From contig OX485809.1 of the NCBI GenBank assembly GCA_950295325.1, forward strand, positions 21,142,001-21,206,000: DNA of 64,000 nucleotides, read 5' to 3'. The notes beneath the pieces were generated by a model. It was given only the letters and a program-made list of their open reading frames with translations, did no database searches and was not told where the DNA came from. Source of the stretch: Polytrichum commune. Lineage: Eukaryota; Streptophyta; Polytrichopsida; Polytrichales; Polytrichaceae. The first letter of the stretch is position 1. Every line of letters begins with the position of its first letter. Made by a program: the position numbers and the translations under genes. Shown piece after piece: positions 46,413 to 59,946 of the stretch.

Positions 46413-49400
46413 GGCCGGGTGGTTTCTTAGTGGTTACGTAGCGGTGATTTATGGTGGGAGGGGTATGTATTCGTGGCAAGATGGGGGAGGTGGAGTATCG
46501 TGCCATTTTTGTGATTATGGTGGTCGGGGTATACGTGTTTGGTGTGTGGTTGTTAGGATAGGTAATGCTAGGTTGTAGGGTTGTTGGTGGTAGGGATTGA
46601 AGGAATGCAGCTATGTTTGTGTGGTGGTGGTTTTGTGAGATGGATATTATGGAGGTGAGGAGGGTTTTTTTTGGGTGTTGTAGTACAAAGGGAAGGCATG
46701 GGATGGGGAGTATTGTATTGCGAGGGGAAATATTGTGATGAACAGGGTAACATTGAGGGGCTAGGATATATCGTGGTACCAATTGCATGGGTTATGATGA
46801 GAATTGTGGCGGCGTTATGGTTAGTTTGTGCCACAACATGACCCATTTTAATGGCTTCTGAGGCTAGATTTATGTATGTTGTGAGAGCTAAGCCATACTT
46901 TCTCCATTGGTTAAAGAATGTAAGGTCTAGTGGTTTGAAGACAATGCCTCTATTGTGTGGGGGGTGTTATTGTGTTGCTTGTAGGGGGTAGGTGAGTGGG
47001 CTAGTGAAGTAAGAGTATGTGAGTTGGAATGTATTGGGGCTGCAAATTCTAGCTATGTGGCCTGAGCATTGGGATTCAAGTGTTATCATTGCTTGTCTAG
47101 GAGTAATACTTTATTATGATTCTGGTAGTATGATAGCATGTGGGTGATAGTTGTATTTTATTTGGTGGAACTAGATTGTGAGGTTGTGTATCAAATGAGG
47201 ATTGCATGTGAGTGTGTATTGGCATATTAATTTTTTTGTAAATGATTATGTGGATGCAATTGAGTGTGCAAGTGGACATGTATGCTTTTGGGAAGCATTG
47301 GTTTTGCTTGGGTCAAATGCAATACTTGTGTGTTCTTGTGTTTTTTTGTCACAAGCGTAAGTGGTTAGTAATGTGTGATATTGGGCTAGAGATCAAGATA
47401 ACAATGAAGCTTTGCAAATAGGATTTGCTTCTTAAAAGGTTCATGGGTCATTTTGACACAAAGATTTTGTGCAGGGAGAAGGAAAAGATTGTAGGGAGGT
47501 AGTATTATGGGTGAAATGACAAGGGACTTACTAGATTGACGTTGTTTGTGGCAAGGGATAACTCTATCTCTATTGTTGGTGCCGTTATTATTTCTTCTAA
47601 TGTTCAACTTTGTCTTCAAGAGTTAACTTGTGGTTGGTTGTTGCATAATGGGGATGCTATCCTTTGTGCACATTGTTTCTTGGCTAGGCATGGAGGCTCA
47701 AGGGCGTTAAGATCGAGCATATCCAATATGAGGATAGGGTTAGAATGAAATGAAGGAGGAGTAATAGTCCACAAAATATCATGTGGCACTAGAAACACCC
47801 TTGTTATTGGTGTCAACTCTGTGTTGTATATTTGACTTAGTGGTATTGCATATCGAGGTTGCATTATTTAACTCTTCATGGCTTATGTTGTTGTCTTTGA
47901 TTGTTTGTGGGGTTTGCCGTGCTTGCGGTGAATTGGTGAGTAACTTTAGGATTTGCCATTGTCATCTTTGCTACGACATGCATCCGCATGTCTATTTATG
48001 TTGATTTGGCTTGTGATTATGCTAGGATCTACATTGTTTGTAGGGATTTGCACTCCAGTCTATGCTTTGCTTCATGTTTCGCTCTCCGTCTCACACCCAT
48101 TGTGATCTTTTAGCAAACAAATTGACCATCACATGCTATAGTCAAGGCATTTCACTGCCGGCCCCTCTATGCATGTGCCACAAACCAAACTACATCAATG
48201 GTGGCGTTCAAACCTTCTACAATACCTTCAAACTCATCCTCCTCGAGCCAACATGCCTTCAAGTCCTTCGTGATGCCATTCTAACCAATTACAAAATCCT
48301 CACGAAAAACATGATAGATTTGGCGCTCTTCATCCCCATGCTCAAGCGTAATTTGTTGAGACTTCAAATACCTCGTGTTGGTTACACCGATAATGTATAA
48401 AAATGTCCTCCATCTTGATATCATGGGGATTCCTCATGATCTTCCATATTGAAATCGCCTTCCTTGAATCTATTCTGACTGATCTCAATGGAATAAACCA
48501 TGTTGGATTCGGGTTGAATTGCCCACTCTTGGACATCTGAAATAATGTGCTGGGAAGAGTTACACCCATGTGTTTTTCATATGAAAACATGCACATTGAT
48601 GAGCCCTTTGCAAAACATTGGAATGAGAAAGACTCACACAATTGTTCCATCCCACCTTGACAAACTTTGCATACGGTACTCCATTTTGCCTTCATTCATG
48701 TCATGGGCATAAATGTTGTGGTGCACAAATTCAAAATGCTCCTCCTTGTTATCTTTCATACAATAGCCAACCATACTAAAAAAACGGGTGCAAACCCGCA
48801 TCCCGGAGCCTCTTGCAAGAAATAATGTGACATGTCAAAGGGCTTTCATCCCATCTCAAACAAACTTTGATTTTTTTGTTCAACATCGGTAGACTACCAA
48901 AATTCCCCTTCACCACCATTTGAAAATGTTTGTGCATCAACACTCCATAGAGCACAACCCCATCATGCATTCCTCCTTGATAAACTTCCTCAAATGCATT
49001 AAAAATCGATGTCAACATCCTTTCCTCCCACCACAATCATCACATAGACGCTTGAAAGTCCTTGAGGGAAAACTAAGTTCGTTCTTGACCTGGACATTGA
49101 GTGAGTGCCCTCATATTCGGTGCCATGGCACCTAATTTTTGAACTATAATTAAAGGTGGCCACGAATTGCATGCAACCCAGTTTGCACTGGACGTTGGAG
49201 CTCACTCTTGTTGTATTCAACACAATTGGAGCTTCGTGGTGCATAAATCATTGAGACATTGTCACTGTTGACAATGCAATGTTGTTTTTTCCAACCGGGA
49301 CAACATTGCCTCTAATGTGCACTGTTTGAAAGTGAACACTTGGCTTCCATCGCCCCTACTAGAGGCAACATCACCCTCCCTGCCACCTACTTTGCCCAAA

Positions 49401-50490
49401 ACAACCCCCCCCCCCTCCGCCTAGCCAATTTGATTTTTGGCCAAGCGAGTATGTCCACCTTGGCGTCTCCCGCCAATACCACTGCATAGGTCTCATGTAC
49501 GGTGGGTTGATGATGAATAGTGCGAGCTGCATTTATTTGCATAGTTGTGGTTAAGGTAATCATGGTTAATTCAAATGCCCTTTTTGTATGGACACTTGTA
49601 TTTGAGTGGTGTATAGTTAGGTGTTTAAAATATATTGGACTATGTGCTCAATTTTTTTGAAACCATTCCAACCTCAACAATCAAGATAATTGACCTTTAA
49701 TTATGAAGCAATTTTTTTTTGTGACAATAGATCCATTGTATTAGCTCTAATCATCTTACATTAATTGCACATTTCATCATAAACAAGAAGTGGGCACACA
49801 AAGCTAAAAATGTCCGTTTAAGGCTTGCTTACTTTCAAGTAAAACTATGCAAGCGTGCCCAATTCATATACTTGTCTTACTCATATTCTTATATTTGAGT
49901 GCATGTGGTAGTTGTGTGACTAGATGTGAATTTTAGAATGAACACCTACAAGACATGTGATTTAAAGAGATTGGACCATGTGCTCAAAATGTGTAGTGAG
50001 AATGACCTTTCGAGGCACACAAACAAAGCGCCCTAAAAATTTAGCTTCTCCAAATATAGGCTCCACATGTAGCCAAAATCCCCTTAAAGGGGCGACAATG
50101 CATTCCACTTGCATTGATGCAATTACGGCCAATGAATTGCACTCGTGCTTTCGGGGTGGGCATTCCCATATTTGGGCACTAGTCCCCCACGGAAACATCC
50201 AAACCAAGAGCCCTCCCAATATTCTAGCTCCATTTTTGAAGGCAAAAAATTGCAAGATCATGATAAAAAAAACACCCATGTTATGTTGTTTTCATAGATC
50301 AAATGCCAAAAACATCCCAAAGAATCATAAAATTCATATAGAATCTCAACAACTTGAATAAATATGTATATACATGATTGTAAATTTACATGTCATCCAT
50401 ATGTGGCTTCATCACTCCAACTTATGTTGCCCATTGCGGCCATCTTGAGAATTTGAAAAAAAGAGAACAATACAGTACTAGGTACACTTA
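46413..50490. other. Intergenic DNA, nothing recognised
   Basis: No domain, gene or element ends were seen. 46440-47500 is G/T-rich on the plus strand, like 37.6-39.1 kb on the other side of the Harbinger element, so the transposon split a pre-existing G/T-skewed block. Confidence 0.5.
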
Positions 50491-50789
50491 GGACCACTTC
50501 ACACACGAGCCAAACTTCCAAAGGCTGTGTCCATGTAAATTCTGAGAACCCTCAACTCTCATCCGAAGGTCATATCAACTCTTTAACTAACATGGTTTGT
50601 TGAAATCTATGTTAGACCTACCTCTTGGAATGTAGTCCGTAGACTTTCCATCCATGATAAATTGCTTTGGGCCCTTAGACCTTCAGCTTCTAGTGTGAAC
50701 TTAACTTGGACGGTCTCGGCCTTTTCGACCAATGAGAGATCTTAGAATGCATTGGTCACGGGGCCTTCAGTCTCGGATATGAAGTGGCC
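50491..50789. mobile_element. PIF/Harbinger-type MITE, second copy of the 19881 family
   Basis: The left end GGACCACTTCACACACGAGC and right end ...GATATGAAGTGGCC match the ends of the element at 19881-20384, with a few substitutions. Shared interior blocks include TTAGACCTACCTC-like and CCAATGAGAG...GTCACGGG. The flanks are TTA on the left and TAA on the right, so the target duplication is imperfect. It lies about 1.8 kb upstream of the E2F start codon and just upstream of the GC-rich promoter region. Confidence 0.7.
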
Positions 50790-50829
50790 TAAGTGGAAAA
50801 TGATACCAACACAACAATGCTCCCAACAT

Positions 50830-51165
50830 CCAGGCAGCACGGGTGGGATCGCGACACGTGGCATCCCCCCCGCCCCCGTCCCTCCACAGGGAGCACCCGC
50901 CCGCCCCGCCCCGTCACCCGAACGGCGAGAACAGGTGAGAGTGCCTTCCCATCCCGTCACCCGTCACCCGTGCGGGGCGAGGGCAGCAGAGGCAGAGCGA
51001 ACAGACAGAGGCTGGCTACAGGGTGAGAGGAGTCGAGGGGAGCGCGCGCTCCCGCCATAGCCCAGCAGCAGGGCTGCCCTCTCTTTAGCAGCGAGGACTC
51101 GATCCCTGCAGATAGCCAGCAGCCGCACCTCAGGTGCGACACTTTTGATCAGGAATCATCAGAAC
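50830..51165 (+). promoter_or_regulatory. GC-rich promoter region of the E2F gene
   Basis: A sharply bounded CpG- and GC-rich segment sits in AT-rich DNA about 1.2-1.5 kb upstream of the inferred E2F start codon. It contains CTCCCGCC (about 51049-51056), close to the TTTCCCGC-type E2F target site, so autoregulation is possible but unproven. No clear TATA box was found. Confidence 0.4.
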
Positions 51166-52328
51166 AGTGAATGACTCAGTTGCGAAGTAGAAGAAACAGG
51201 ATTGGGTTCAGTGGGGTTGGGTTGGGTTTGGGCTTTGGATTGGGACTGAGAGTTAGCTTTGGGGGGTGGGGTCAGTCATCTTTCAAAAGTAGGCTACTAC
51301 TGCCGCCTTTTCCCTCCCGTGCCTTGTCGTTAGTGCAAGTCCCGGGTCGTAGTATAGGAAGCCAAAGCTGACGTGGACGAGTGGAGTGTATTGAATGTGT
51401 GTGTATGTGTGTATGTATGTGTGGGTGTGTGTGTGTGCTTTGATTAGGCTTTTTGGGGTGGCGAGTTTGTCGTGTAGTTTAGTTAAAAGAGATATTTAAT
51501 TTTGAAGTCGAGCGAATTCTGTTTGAGATGGGGATGGTGAGAGCACGACGATGATCAGAGCTCCCGTTCATTGCTGCTTATAATCACCTTATCTCTTTTG
51601 TTAGTGACCCTTGCTAATACTGCTGCTGATGCTTATGCTTATGATGGTGATGACCTTGTCTTTCAACCCTCCTTCCCTTTAATGTGGCGCGATTCGCAGT
51701 AACTTAGCAGCAGCCTTCTTCTTCTTCTTCTTCTTCTTCTACTTCCATTTCCTCCATGTTTGGATCCGGTTCGCGATCTCTTGGTTGTTGCCATGTATGT
51801 ATGTATGTATTTATTTATGTATGTGTCTATATACACATGCTTTCTTCTTCCCCTTGGACGAAGTAATACTTTAGCTTGACTTGACCTTGACCTTACCTTA
51901 CCCCTAAATCTCATCATCTCCTGTTCTGCTTTGAACTGGTCTTCTTCTTGTTCTCATAGGGCATGGCAGCAGCAGGCAGTCTTCCATGCTGTTCTACCCC
52001 ATCTGTGTTTCTTCTATGTAATGTTGCAACAACCTGTACCATTCTTCAAAAGTTTCCTACTCGCTTAATGGGTTGGATGACTGATGATGATGACCATCGT
52101 CGTTCGCTTGTGATGACATCCAACTCCTCTTTGCAGTGTCCGCTCTGACACCGTTTTATTCTTTAATGTGAGTGTGTTTTTTATTTTATGTTTTCATAAA
52201 AGCTTCATGTGAAGTCCGAGGTGGGAGTTGGTGGCGAAGACGGCTTTTGTACCTTGAGTGTAGGAGGGCAGACTACTTACTACTGTCCTGCCTGCTGTCC
52301 ATGCTTCTTCTACTTTTGTGGAAGCCTT
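51166..52328 (+). other. 5' leader region of the E2F gene
   Basis: No convincing coding exon is seen before 52329. The region holds a GT-rich microsatellite (about 51395-51440), a (CTT)n tract (about 51718-51740) and a TATG repeat (about 51795-51825). Long pyrimidine-rich tracts are common in plant 5' untranslated regions. A 5'-UTR intron is possible, but I cannot fix its ends. Confidence 0.4.
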
Positions 52329-55300
52329 ATGGAAGGCCGTGGGGAGAACGTTCTAAATTTTTCCTTGTACCCAGGCCCAAGGAGCAATGTAGCAATGCCC
52401 AATCAACAGGCTCCGATATGGAAGGTCCTGCAGCCGACGAAGCCCAAGATTGAGCTCAACGAAATTAACGACCTTCTCCTGGCAAATGTGGGTGGTCATC
52501 TGCATCATCCTCCTTTTGCAGTTGTGAATCTCGTCTTGTCAGTCAGTCAGTCAGTCTTACATTCCTCTTACATTGCATTACATCTCCTCGCATGGAAATT
52601 GATGATGCTTTTCAAGGACACCGCTATCACAACTACCGATATAAAACTGTGGAGGAGAAATTTCTTGGCATCTTACGATTATATGTCAGGAGGGTGTTTC
52701 TTATCTCATATCAACGGGAGAAGTCCTATGTCAAACCGAAGAAGACCTAAATGCCTGCCTCCGATAAACATATATATATATTCTCCTTGCCTGGGAGGGT
52801 CCCTGTAACTAGGGTTCCTCACACACTAGCTGAAAAACATCATCGAAAACTCTTTTGATTAAGCTGCAGAGTATTATCAAACTCTATTAAGAGTATCCTA
52901 AATTTATAATTATTATACTTGGCGAGGAGGAGCTCACTGTCACTAAGAATGGTTCTTCTGTGGGATTATCTAATGATCAGATGAAACGGAGGAATGAGTC
53001 GGAAGATTACCAAGACTTTGAGATGAGTGGCTGGAACGGTTTTACTAGTTCGGAACCTAGCCATGCCCTTACACCATCAGGGCCAGGACGGAAGGGGAGC
53101 CGATCTAAGGCAGTCAAACAATTCAAGAATGCACCTCAAACTCCAGGGGGATCTGCAAATGGTGGGGTTTTCTTTCCTTCGATTGGAATTAGTCTGTGGA
53201 ATGCTTTCATCATATCGTAACCGCTTCATGATTTATATCTAATCCGAAGGTGAAGTAAAGTGGTGTATCTTTCTTCAGGCTTGGGGCTGTGGCTTGTTCA
53301 AAAAATGTTGAGAGCACCTCATTGCAGGCCTAGTCTCTTATGACTGGTAGTCTGCCCCACTATTAATGTCTCCAAGAGACTTTAGTTGTTGAAATGGAGG
53401 ATGACTATTATAAACTACATTGTATAGATCTATATGTAACTTAAATCTACTGTCAATGGCTTGTTATTTATGAATACTTGCAGGATCTCCAACAACTAGT
53501 GCACGGACTCCAACCAGCAATAGCCGCTATGACAGCTCACTTGGTACAATCCTGAGAGCAAACATCAGAGTGTATGATTGTTGCAGTTATTTGAGTTTCA
53601 TAGTATTTAGTTAAGGAGTGCTAAAGACTCATGTTTGTCTTATTGTGACAATTACTATCCACTACCACTGCATTTTTGTACAAGCTTCCTGTTCTTATTC
53701 ATGCTACTGCAATGCAATGCAGGTCTCCTAACAAAAAAGTTCATTACTCTCATGAAGCAAGCGGAGGATGGTGTGTTGGATCTTAACAAAGCTGCAGACA
53801 CATTGAATGTTGGTATTCTTCCAAATGCTGATAGCTTACTTCTCTGCTTTGAAAAGGCTTAAATTTCTACATCCTTATTGTCAAGCAGAGAATGGTCTGA
53901 AGTTTGTTCAATCTTCTCTGCCAAATAGTTTCTTGTGTTTCCCTAGTTGTGCACTGCAGATCTTAGTTTTCTTGGTTATCAGTCTAAGTCCATGCCTCGT
54001 GTACTTCATGAAAGATGCTGGGAATCGTTTATTAAAATGAGGATTTTTTGGAGTCATAACAGGTACAAAAGCGACGAATCTATGACATCACAAATGTGCT
54101 GGAAGGGATTGGTTTAATTGAAAAGAAGCTGAAAAACCGAATAAGATGGAAGTGAGTAGTTACTTGGACCTTGGATGTTGACTTGATCAATGAATGTATG
54201 AGGTTATATTAGATTGAAGGGCACATGTCTCTTGTCCAACAGAACTTTGAAATTTGTCACTGAGTAGACATTATTGTACAGTTCATGGCAATGCTTTCCC
54301 TCTCCATTGCTCTCCAAGAAATTGTATTGATTTTAGCCTGCATTTAATAACTCTGGCTGATTATTTGTTTTATCTGAGCCAGGGGTCTAGGGATGGCAAG
54401 AACAGCTGAAGCCAGAGATGATGTTTCAGCTCTCCAGGTAGGGTTGTTATCATAGGTCGTACTTTTTGAAGTCTGCTTAAAGTTTTTCCGAGATTGGATT
54501 GCTGCTACCAAGAAATATTCTGGGTTCCATTGCATCAAGTGAAAATTAAACATAATTGTTTGGCCAGTCATGTGCTTACTCTGTTCCAGTCAACAAAATC
54601 ATATGACTGGCAGATGATTGGCCAGATGACTGCACACATGACTGCACACATGACTGCACATATGACTCACATATGATAACATATGGTGCATATGACACAC
54701 ATATGATCACATGTGGTGAATATGACACACATATGATCACTTATGGTGCATATGACACACATATGAATGTTTGGCCAGTCATTTTGTTTCTCCAGTTATT
54801 CATCTCCTGAAACGTTTAATCATGCAACCTTTTGCATTCCAGGCTGAGGTGGAGGAACTGCAATCAGAAGAAGCAAGGCTGGACGCTAGCATTGGGTATG
54901 TCTTATGTTTCAACTTGTCTTTTTCAATTAATTTGGTGGATACCATGTGGATCATCAAATTGTAAGTTGGGGCATGGAGCATAGGTATGTGGTAGGTTAC
55001 TTGGACTTCAGAGAGTAAGATCAACCTTAACTGCCTAAGGTGCCCATCCTGGACTTTTCAAGTCATGATTTGTTAAATTTGTGTTGCATAGGAATTCTGA
55101 GTCAATCCGTCGAATTTCTGCCCTCCTCAATTTGTCCAATTCTGGATGGAATGTCTGAAGAGTTACCACACAATGTGAATTGAAGTGCTTTGATATCTGG
55201 GTTTTAATGAAGTCATCAATATCTGACTTTCATGAAAGCAGGATGGTTTGTCCCTATCTGCTGTTTCCATATTTTTATATTTGTGTTCAGATAAGTTGAG

Positions 55301-57679
55301 GCCCATCTTTTTATGCAATAAAGAAATATACAACTTAAGTGGGTTGTGGAGCACTTTTAGATGAACTACTTCAGAATTCTTCTCTAAGGGGATGAATATT
55401 GATCTTTTATTTGATGTTTGCTATGAAATTAATTTTTTTGAACTCAACGAAGTAATTTGAGGAGGTCAATAGGGAAAACTGCTTCTGTAAGGTTTAATTT
55501 AAGGGGGTCCATGGCTGACAGGGAAATGCGTGAGCGGTTGCGGAGCTTGAGTGAAGATGAACACAACAAACAGTGAGCCTCTCTAATTGCACTGTTTCTA
55601 ACTACGTGGCCTCAGGGACCCACTGGTTTAAAATATTTATGTATAGACATTTCTCAATGTCAAGTTTTCCAAGCTTTGCTTGCTAGAGCGTGGGATGCCC
55701 ACATATCATGCATTTGACCAATCTCCTGAATTGTGTCTGCAGATGGCTATACGTCACAGAAGATGACATCAAAAATTTGCCATGCTTTCAGGTGAGCAGT
55801 TTTGCTTCACCCAAACTGTGTATGCTTTCTCTGGGTCTCAATTGCCTAGGTTGGTTAACAATCTATCAATATGGGATTCACGGTCATTGCCATATACCTA
55901 CTTTGCTGTATGGGCATACTAATTTTCAAGAGGTTTCAGCAGTTGAAGTTCACTATCAAAGTGCATTTTTCTGAGTATGATGAGTCTCTTGACAGAATGA
56001 GACGCTTATTGCAATCAAGGCTCCTCATGGGACAACTCTCGAAGTTCCGGATCCTGATGAGGTACTTCCTGAGATTGCTGCCTAGATTTCATTTTCTTTG
56101 GATTGCACTTCTTTCACATTGTAGTTTGTACACCCATTACCTTAAATCCCAAAATGTCCAATAAAGACTATTTTGAATAGACACATGAATCCACTCTTTT
56201 AGGCATGAGCAAGGGCCTGGAGAGATGTCTGTCCTATTTGATGAATGCAATCTATGATAAAGTAGAGCTTGCCTTCCGTTCCACACTTGCACTTGGGCCC
56301 TCACAACTGCATGTCTGAGCTCTGCAGTATGAACTTGAATTTTTATACATCGTTGCATACTGTGCCATCATTGCCAAGCAGGATGGTTGTAGTATCAGCT
56401 TGCAGTTGCTACTGAACATCATTGTTTTGTTCCCCTCCATACTTCTCCAATCCTGAATTGTTACCAAATTGTCCTTTTCCAGATAGTTGAATTTGACTTT
56501 GTGTGAACTCTCCACAGGCTGTAGAGTATCCTCACAGGCGGTTTCAAATCTTGCTTCGCAGTACTATGGGGCCCATTGATGTGTACCTTGTGAGGTTTGC
56601 CTCGTCCCTCTTTATCCTTTGTGTTCTTCTGCTTGAACCTCATCTTTCAAAAAATTGCATGCGATTGAGGGACAACAAGAAGCTCACCTTTATAAAGGAT
56701 GAATAGGGCTCTCAAGACTTTGTATCTTTTGAGCAAAGACCTGGTCGAATGCATGTCTTCGGATATAATCATACTGAAGTTTCTATTTTGGACACTGTCT
56801 GTGCATGGCAGCCGGTTCGAAGGAAAGTTTGAAGAACTGGACTCCTCTGAGGTTCCCACAGATAATGGTCATTTGGTTCCCCATTCAACAGCTCTGACTT
56901 GTGCTAGTGGTATGGGTCATCACGAGGCGAATCTGGCCATGTTGCCTGAGGTTGGTCATTGCATCTCAGACTTGGGGCCTCCTCTCAGCCAAGACTCAGC
57001 TTCACAATGCAATGACCCGAATAGTCCTCACCATGACTTTGTGGGTGGAATAATGAGAATAACCCCTGCGGAAGTCAATGTAAGTGTGCTTAACATAACC
57101 AGACTTTAGTGGTAATAATTTGAATGTGATTTTGTAATGTTAGTGACATCAACTGCATTGAATTAATTCACATAGTGGCCCTTCAACGATCTTGAGTGAC
57201 ACAAAGTGAGTGAAGCAGAAATTTTTACCAGGCCGTTAAAGATTCATTACACTACATGAGTATGTTAAGATATTCGTTTAGAAAATTGGGTCTGTAGTTA
57301 GTTTGAAATTAACACATTCCTAAAACATTCTATCAACTAATCAAGGCTGGATGATTTGGGGCATGATTACAGACGGATGCAGATTACTGGCTGCTATCTG
57401 ATTCAGGCGTTGGAATCACAGATATGTGGAGAAGTGATCGTATCCTCATCTAACATTCTTAGCAGGCAGTGTTTCGAGATTCCATACTACTTTTTATGTT
57501 CATTTACTTACTTTGCTGAATGACCTTGTCAACCCTTGACTACTGGCACCACAGCGTCAAATGCAATGTGGGATGATGTGGTCAGGTTAAATGCAGAATT
57601 TGGGATCGATACATTAGGCTCACCACGTCCGCACACTCCGCCGTCCAGCAGCGCCCTTGAAGTTGATCCAGTGAGCTGA
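52329..57679 (+). CDS. E2F: Plant E2F transcription factor, 14 exons, about 479 aa
   Basis: E2F pairs with a DP protein, binds TTTSSCGC sites and is held by retinoblastoma-related protein to control S-phase entry. Exons: 52329-52487, 52927-53161, 53484-53543, 53723-53808, 54063-54151, 54383-54437, 54843-54895, 55522-55572, 55743-55791, 55996-56061, 56518-56594, 56812-57079, 57373-57439, 57555-57679. All introns are GT-AG and every phase matches, giving 1440 nt. DNA-binding domain, about residues 148-214: [20 protein letters not shown] and [18 protein letters not shown]. Leucine-rich coiled coil, about 215-265. Marked box, about 266-330: [52 protein letters not shown]. Rb-binding and activation segment, about 418-440: [19 protein letters not shown]. 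One DNA-binding domain and an Rb motif place it with typical E2Fs, not the DEL type. Exons 1 and 2 and the start codon are the least certain. The donor after exon 4 (GTTGGT) is weak. No lesions were seen. Confidence 0.92.
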
Positions 57680-58890
57680 AACATACCACATGGTACACGA
57701 TCTTTCAGTTGGGCCTGGCCTGGCCTGGCCTGGTTTCAATCTCCTCAGGTCAAGTGGGTCTCAGCTTACAACAGAGGCCCTATTTGCAGCGAAACTGGAT
57801 CACTTGAATGTTTGACAATCATTTTTGATTGGTTGATGTATCTCTTACAGCGTCCCACAAATCTGTATACTACAAAGAGATGAAGCATTTCTTGAGGAAC
57901 AGTTTCTGCGTTTGAGCAACGGAAATTCCAAAGCCTGCCTGTACATGGGCCACACCTGGTCCCCGGGAGTATGTTGCAGCACTTCAAGCCTTTGGATTCT
58001 GTTCCCAACCCACTCCACCCATTCGACGAGGGAGAAGAAGAGATGTTGGATGAATTGGGCAGTCTTCTTCCCTGGCATTGGAATAAGTTGACAGCCGGTA
58101 TGGAAGGACTTCTTCGGCATGTGGATCTAACACTATTTGGTACAAGCCAAAAGTGATTTTTTGGTGTAACATGTCATTCTTACACTTTGCAGGTGTGTAC
58201 CCTGCAAGGAGAGGCTTTCTACATCATGATTGTTTGAGAAATCTTCATCCTGCCGTTACATCGAGCTATTTTTTCATGTGCTGTAAGGACACATGATAAC
58301 TTCTAGAAAGACGATGTCACAGTGTTGTTCTCTGGACAATTTACATTGAGTTTCACGCTGAAAAACCTTTGTTCTGCAGTTTCTGCTTCTGTACTTTGGC
58401 TCTCAAGATATGAACACTCTGGTTACTTGCTTTCACATGCTCCAGCCGTTTCTGCGCAATGAGTATGGTTCCTCGATTTGGGTGGGAGTTCGGTTCAAAT
58501 TGGTTTGCAAGTGCTTAGTTTAATGTCTTTCCCATTTTCAGGCCAGAGATAAAAACCTTTCCATATACTACTACCACTAAAATGTGGGTGTCAAATTAAG
58601 AAGAGTGACAACATCAGGCCCACAATCACATACCTCTCTACTGCACAGATCTGGAGAAGTACAAGGTGGTGCAATTATGTCCTGTCTAGGAAGATAGAAA
58701 TCGGGAGGACTGCACATTTTTGTGGTAATTTTACTGTGAGATTCTGAAGCCAAAGGTCGGTCCAAACATATCACTTCAGCACTCAAACCCAAGACATGTG
58801 TTATGGTCCTGTTGGTTCCAGCCCGATCACAATTCAATCTCAGCCTGATCGAATTTCAGTCCCAACCTGATTAAGATTCCAATACCTAAA
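57680..58890 (+). other. 3' flank / probable 3' UTR of E2F
   Basis: No conserved gene is seen. A 61-codon frame at 57971-58156 has an acidic stretch (DEGEEEMLDELGSLL), but the overlapping frame is equally open and no splice sites join it to E2F. A GGCCT repeat lies at about 57712-57732. Confidence 0.4.
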
Positions 58891-59088
58891 TGGTTAAGAT
58901 CCTAGTGTTTGTAAGTCCAACCAGTTACATGTTGACATCCTTCGGTTTTCCTTTATTAAGTTGGGGTATATTCTCTAAATTCCTCTACAATGATCGGTAA
59001 TTTTCCTGCAGTCTTGAAACTTTAACCGGTTATTTCTCAAACTCAACCTGTTCATCTGTAACTAACTGCCGGTTCTCCCCGATCATAG
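58891..59088. mobile_element. hAT-type MITE, 5'-truncated second copy
   Basis: It aligns end to end with about 18779-18976: GATCCTAGTGTTTG, ATGATCGGTAATTTTCCTGC and CGGTTCTCCCCGATCATAG are shared. The right terminus is intact. The left 28 or so bases, including the terminal inverted repeat, are missing or diverged, and no 8-bp duplication was found. It lies in the 3' flank of E2F, before the likely polyadenylation signal. Confidence 0.75.
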
Positions 59089-59297
59089 GAATGGGGTCCT
59101 GATCTGGGTGGATTAGGCGCTTCTACTGTAATGTCCTCATCAGTTGACTATTGTAATAGTCCTGGTTCATTGCACAGAATAATAAGTTAACCTCCTTCCA
59201 GTACTGTAGTTCCAGTATTTGTAATCTCCTCCTAGGTTCAGTCATTTTGGGGACGATTCTTGTCCTACCCATAATTATTGCCTCTGTACTATGCAAC

Positions 59298-59303
59298 AAT
59301 AAA
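59298..59303 (+). terminator. Candidate polyadenylation signal (AATAAA)
   Basis: A canonical AATAAA follows a T-rich stretch and precedes AT-rich DNA. If E2F uses it, the 3' UTR would be about 1.6 kb and include the hAT MITE copy. Closer, weaker signals could also be used. Confidence 0.3.
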
Positions 59304-59946
59304 GAATGTTCCTATTTATCATCAATGCTCTACACGCTTTGTGGTGTTTAGTTTACTAATAAATCATTGTCGGTGCTTCTGTGTTGAAACCTACATTAAT
59401 GGCCAGGACTAAGTCTTGCTCTTTGAGCTGGGCCCATCTATCTTTCCTGGCCCCCAATGGCTTGTGGTTGATTCATCAAAATTGGTTTCCATATATATAT
59501 GGATGAATTTGGGGTTTCTGATATGAATGAGCTTTTTTTTGTCATGATACCCTTCATGGCATTGGTAGTTAATTTTGGTGGGGGGAGGCATCGAAATTCC
59601 TTGGCTTGAATTATCTTCCATGTCTCTCGAACCATGTCCCAAGGATTCAAGTATTCACATTCATGGTTGTTTTTTCGGTTGATGCTCACACTACACCGTT
59701 AAGGGTATTTAGTGTCACGTACAGTATTTGTGAGGACCCTAAACTAGATACCCAGAGGTCACAAAGTGTCATGTTTGTTTTGTTGTCAGTGTGATACTAT
59801 TTGTCAACATAAGTAACTTTTAAAAGTGCAAATCCATTCTTAGGTTTGCACTCAACCACACACCACTCAAACATGGTTGTATGTTCAATGACACATATTG
59901 AATTAGGTGTACTCATCTTAGTTGTATCTGTCGATTTAGGACCTTG
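59304..59946. other. Intergenic, nothing recognised
   Basis: No gene or element ends were seen. A phrase at about 59700-59730 (TTTAGTGTCAC.TAC) also occurs at about 20424-20438. It is too short to call. Confidence 0.5.

Noticed and set aside
57971-58156. Acidic 61-codon frame downstream of E2F
   Set aside because: An overlapping frame is equally open, no splice site links it to E2F, and the E2F C-terminus is already complete with its Rb-binding motif and stop.
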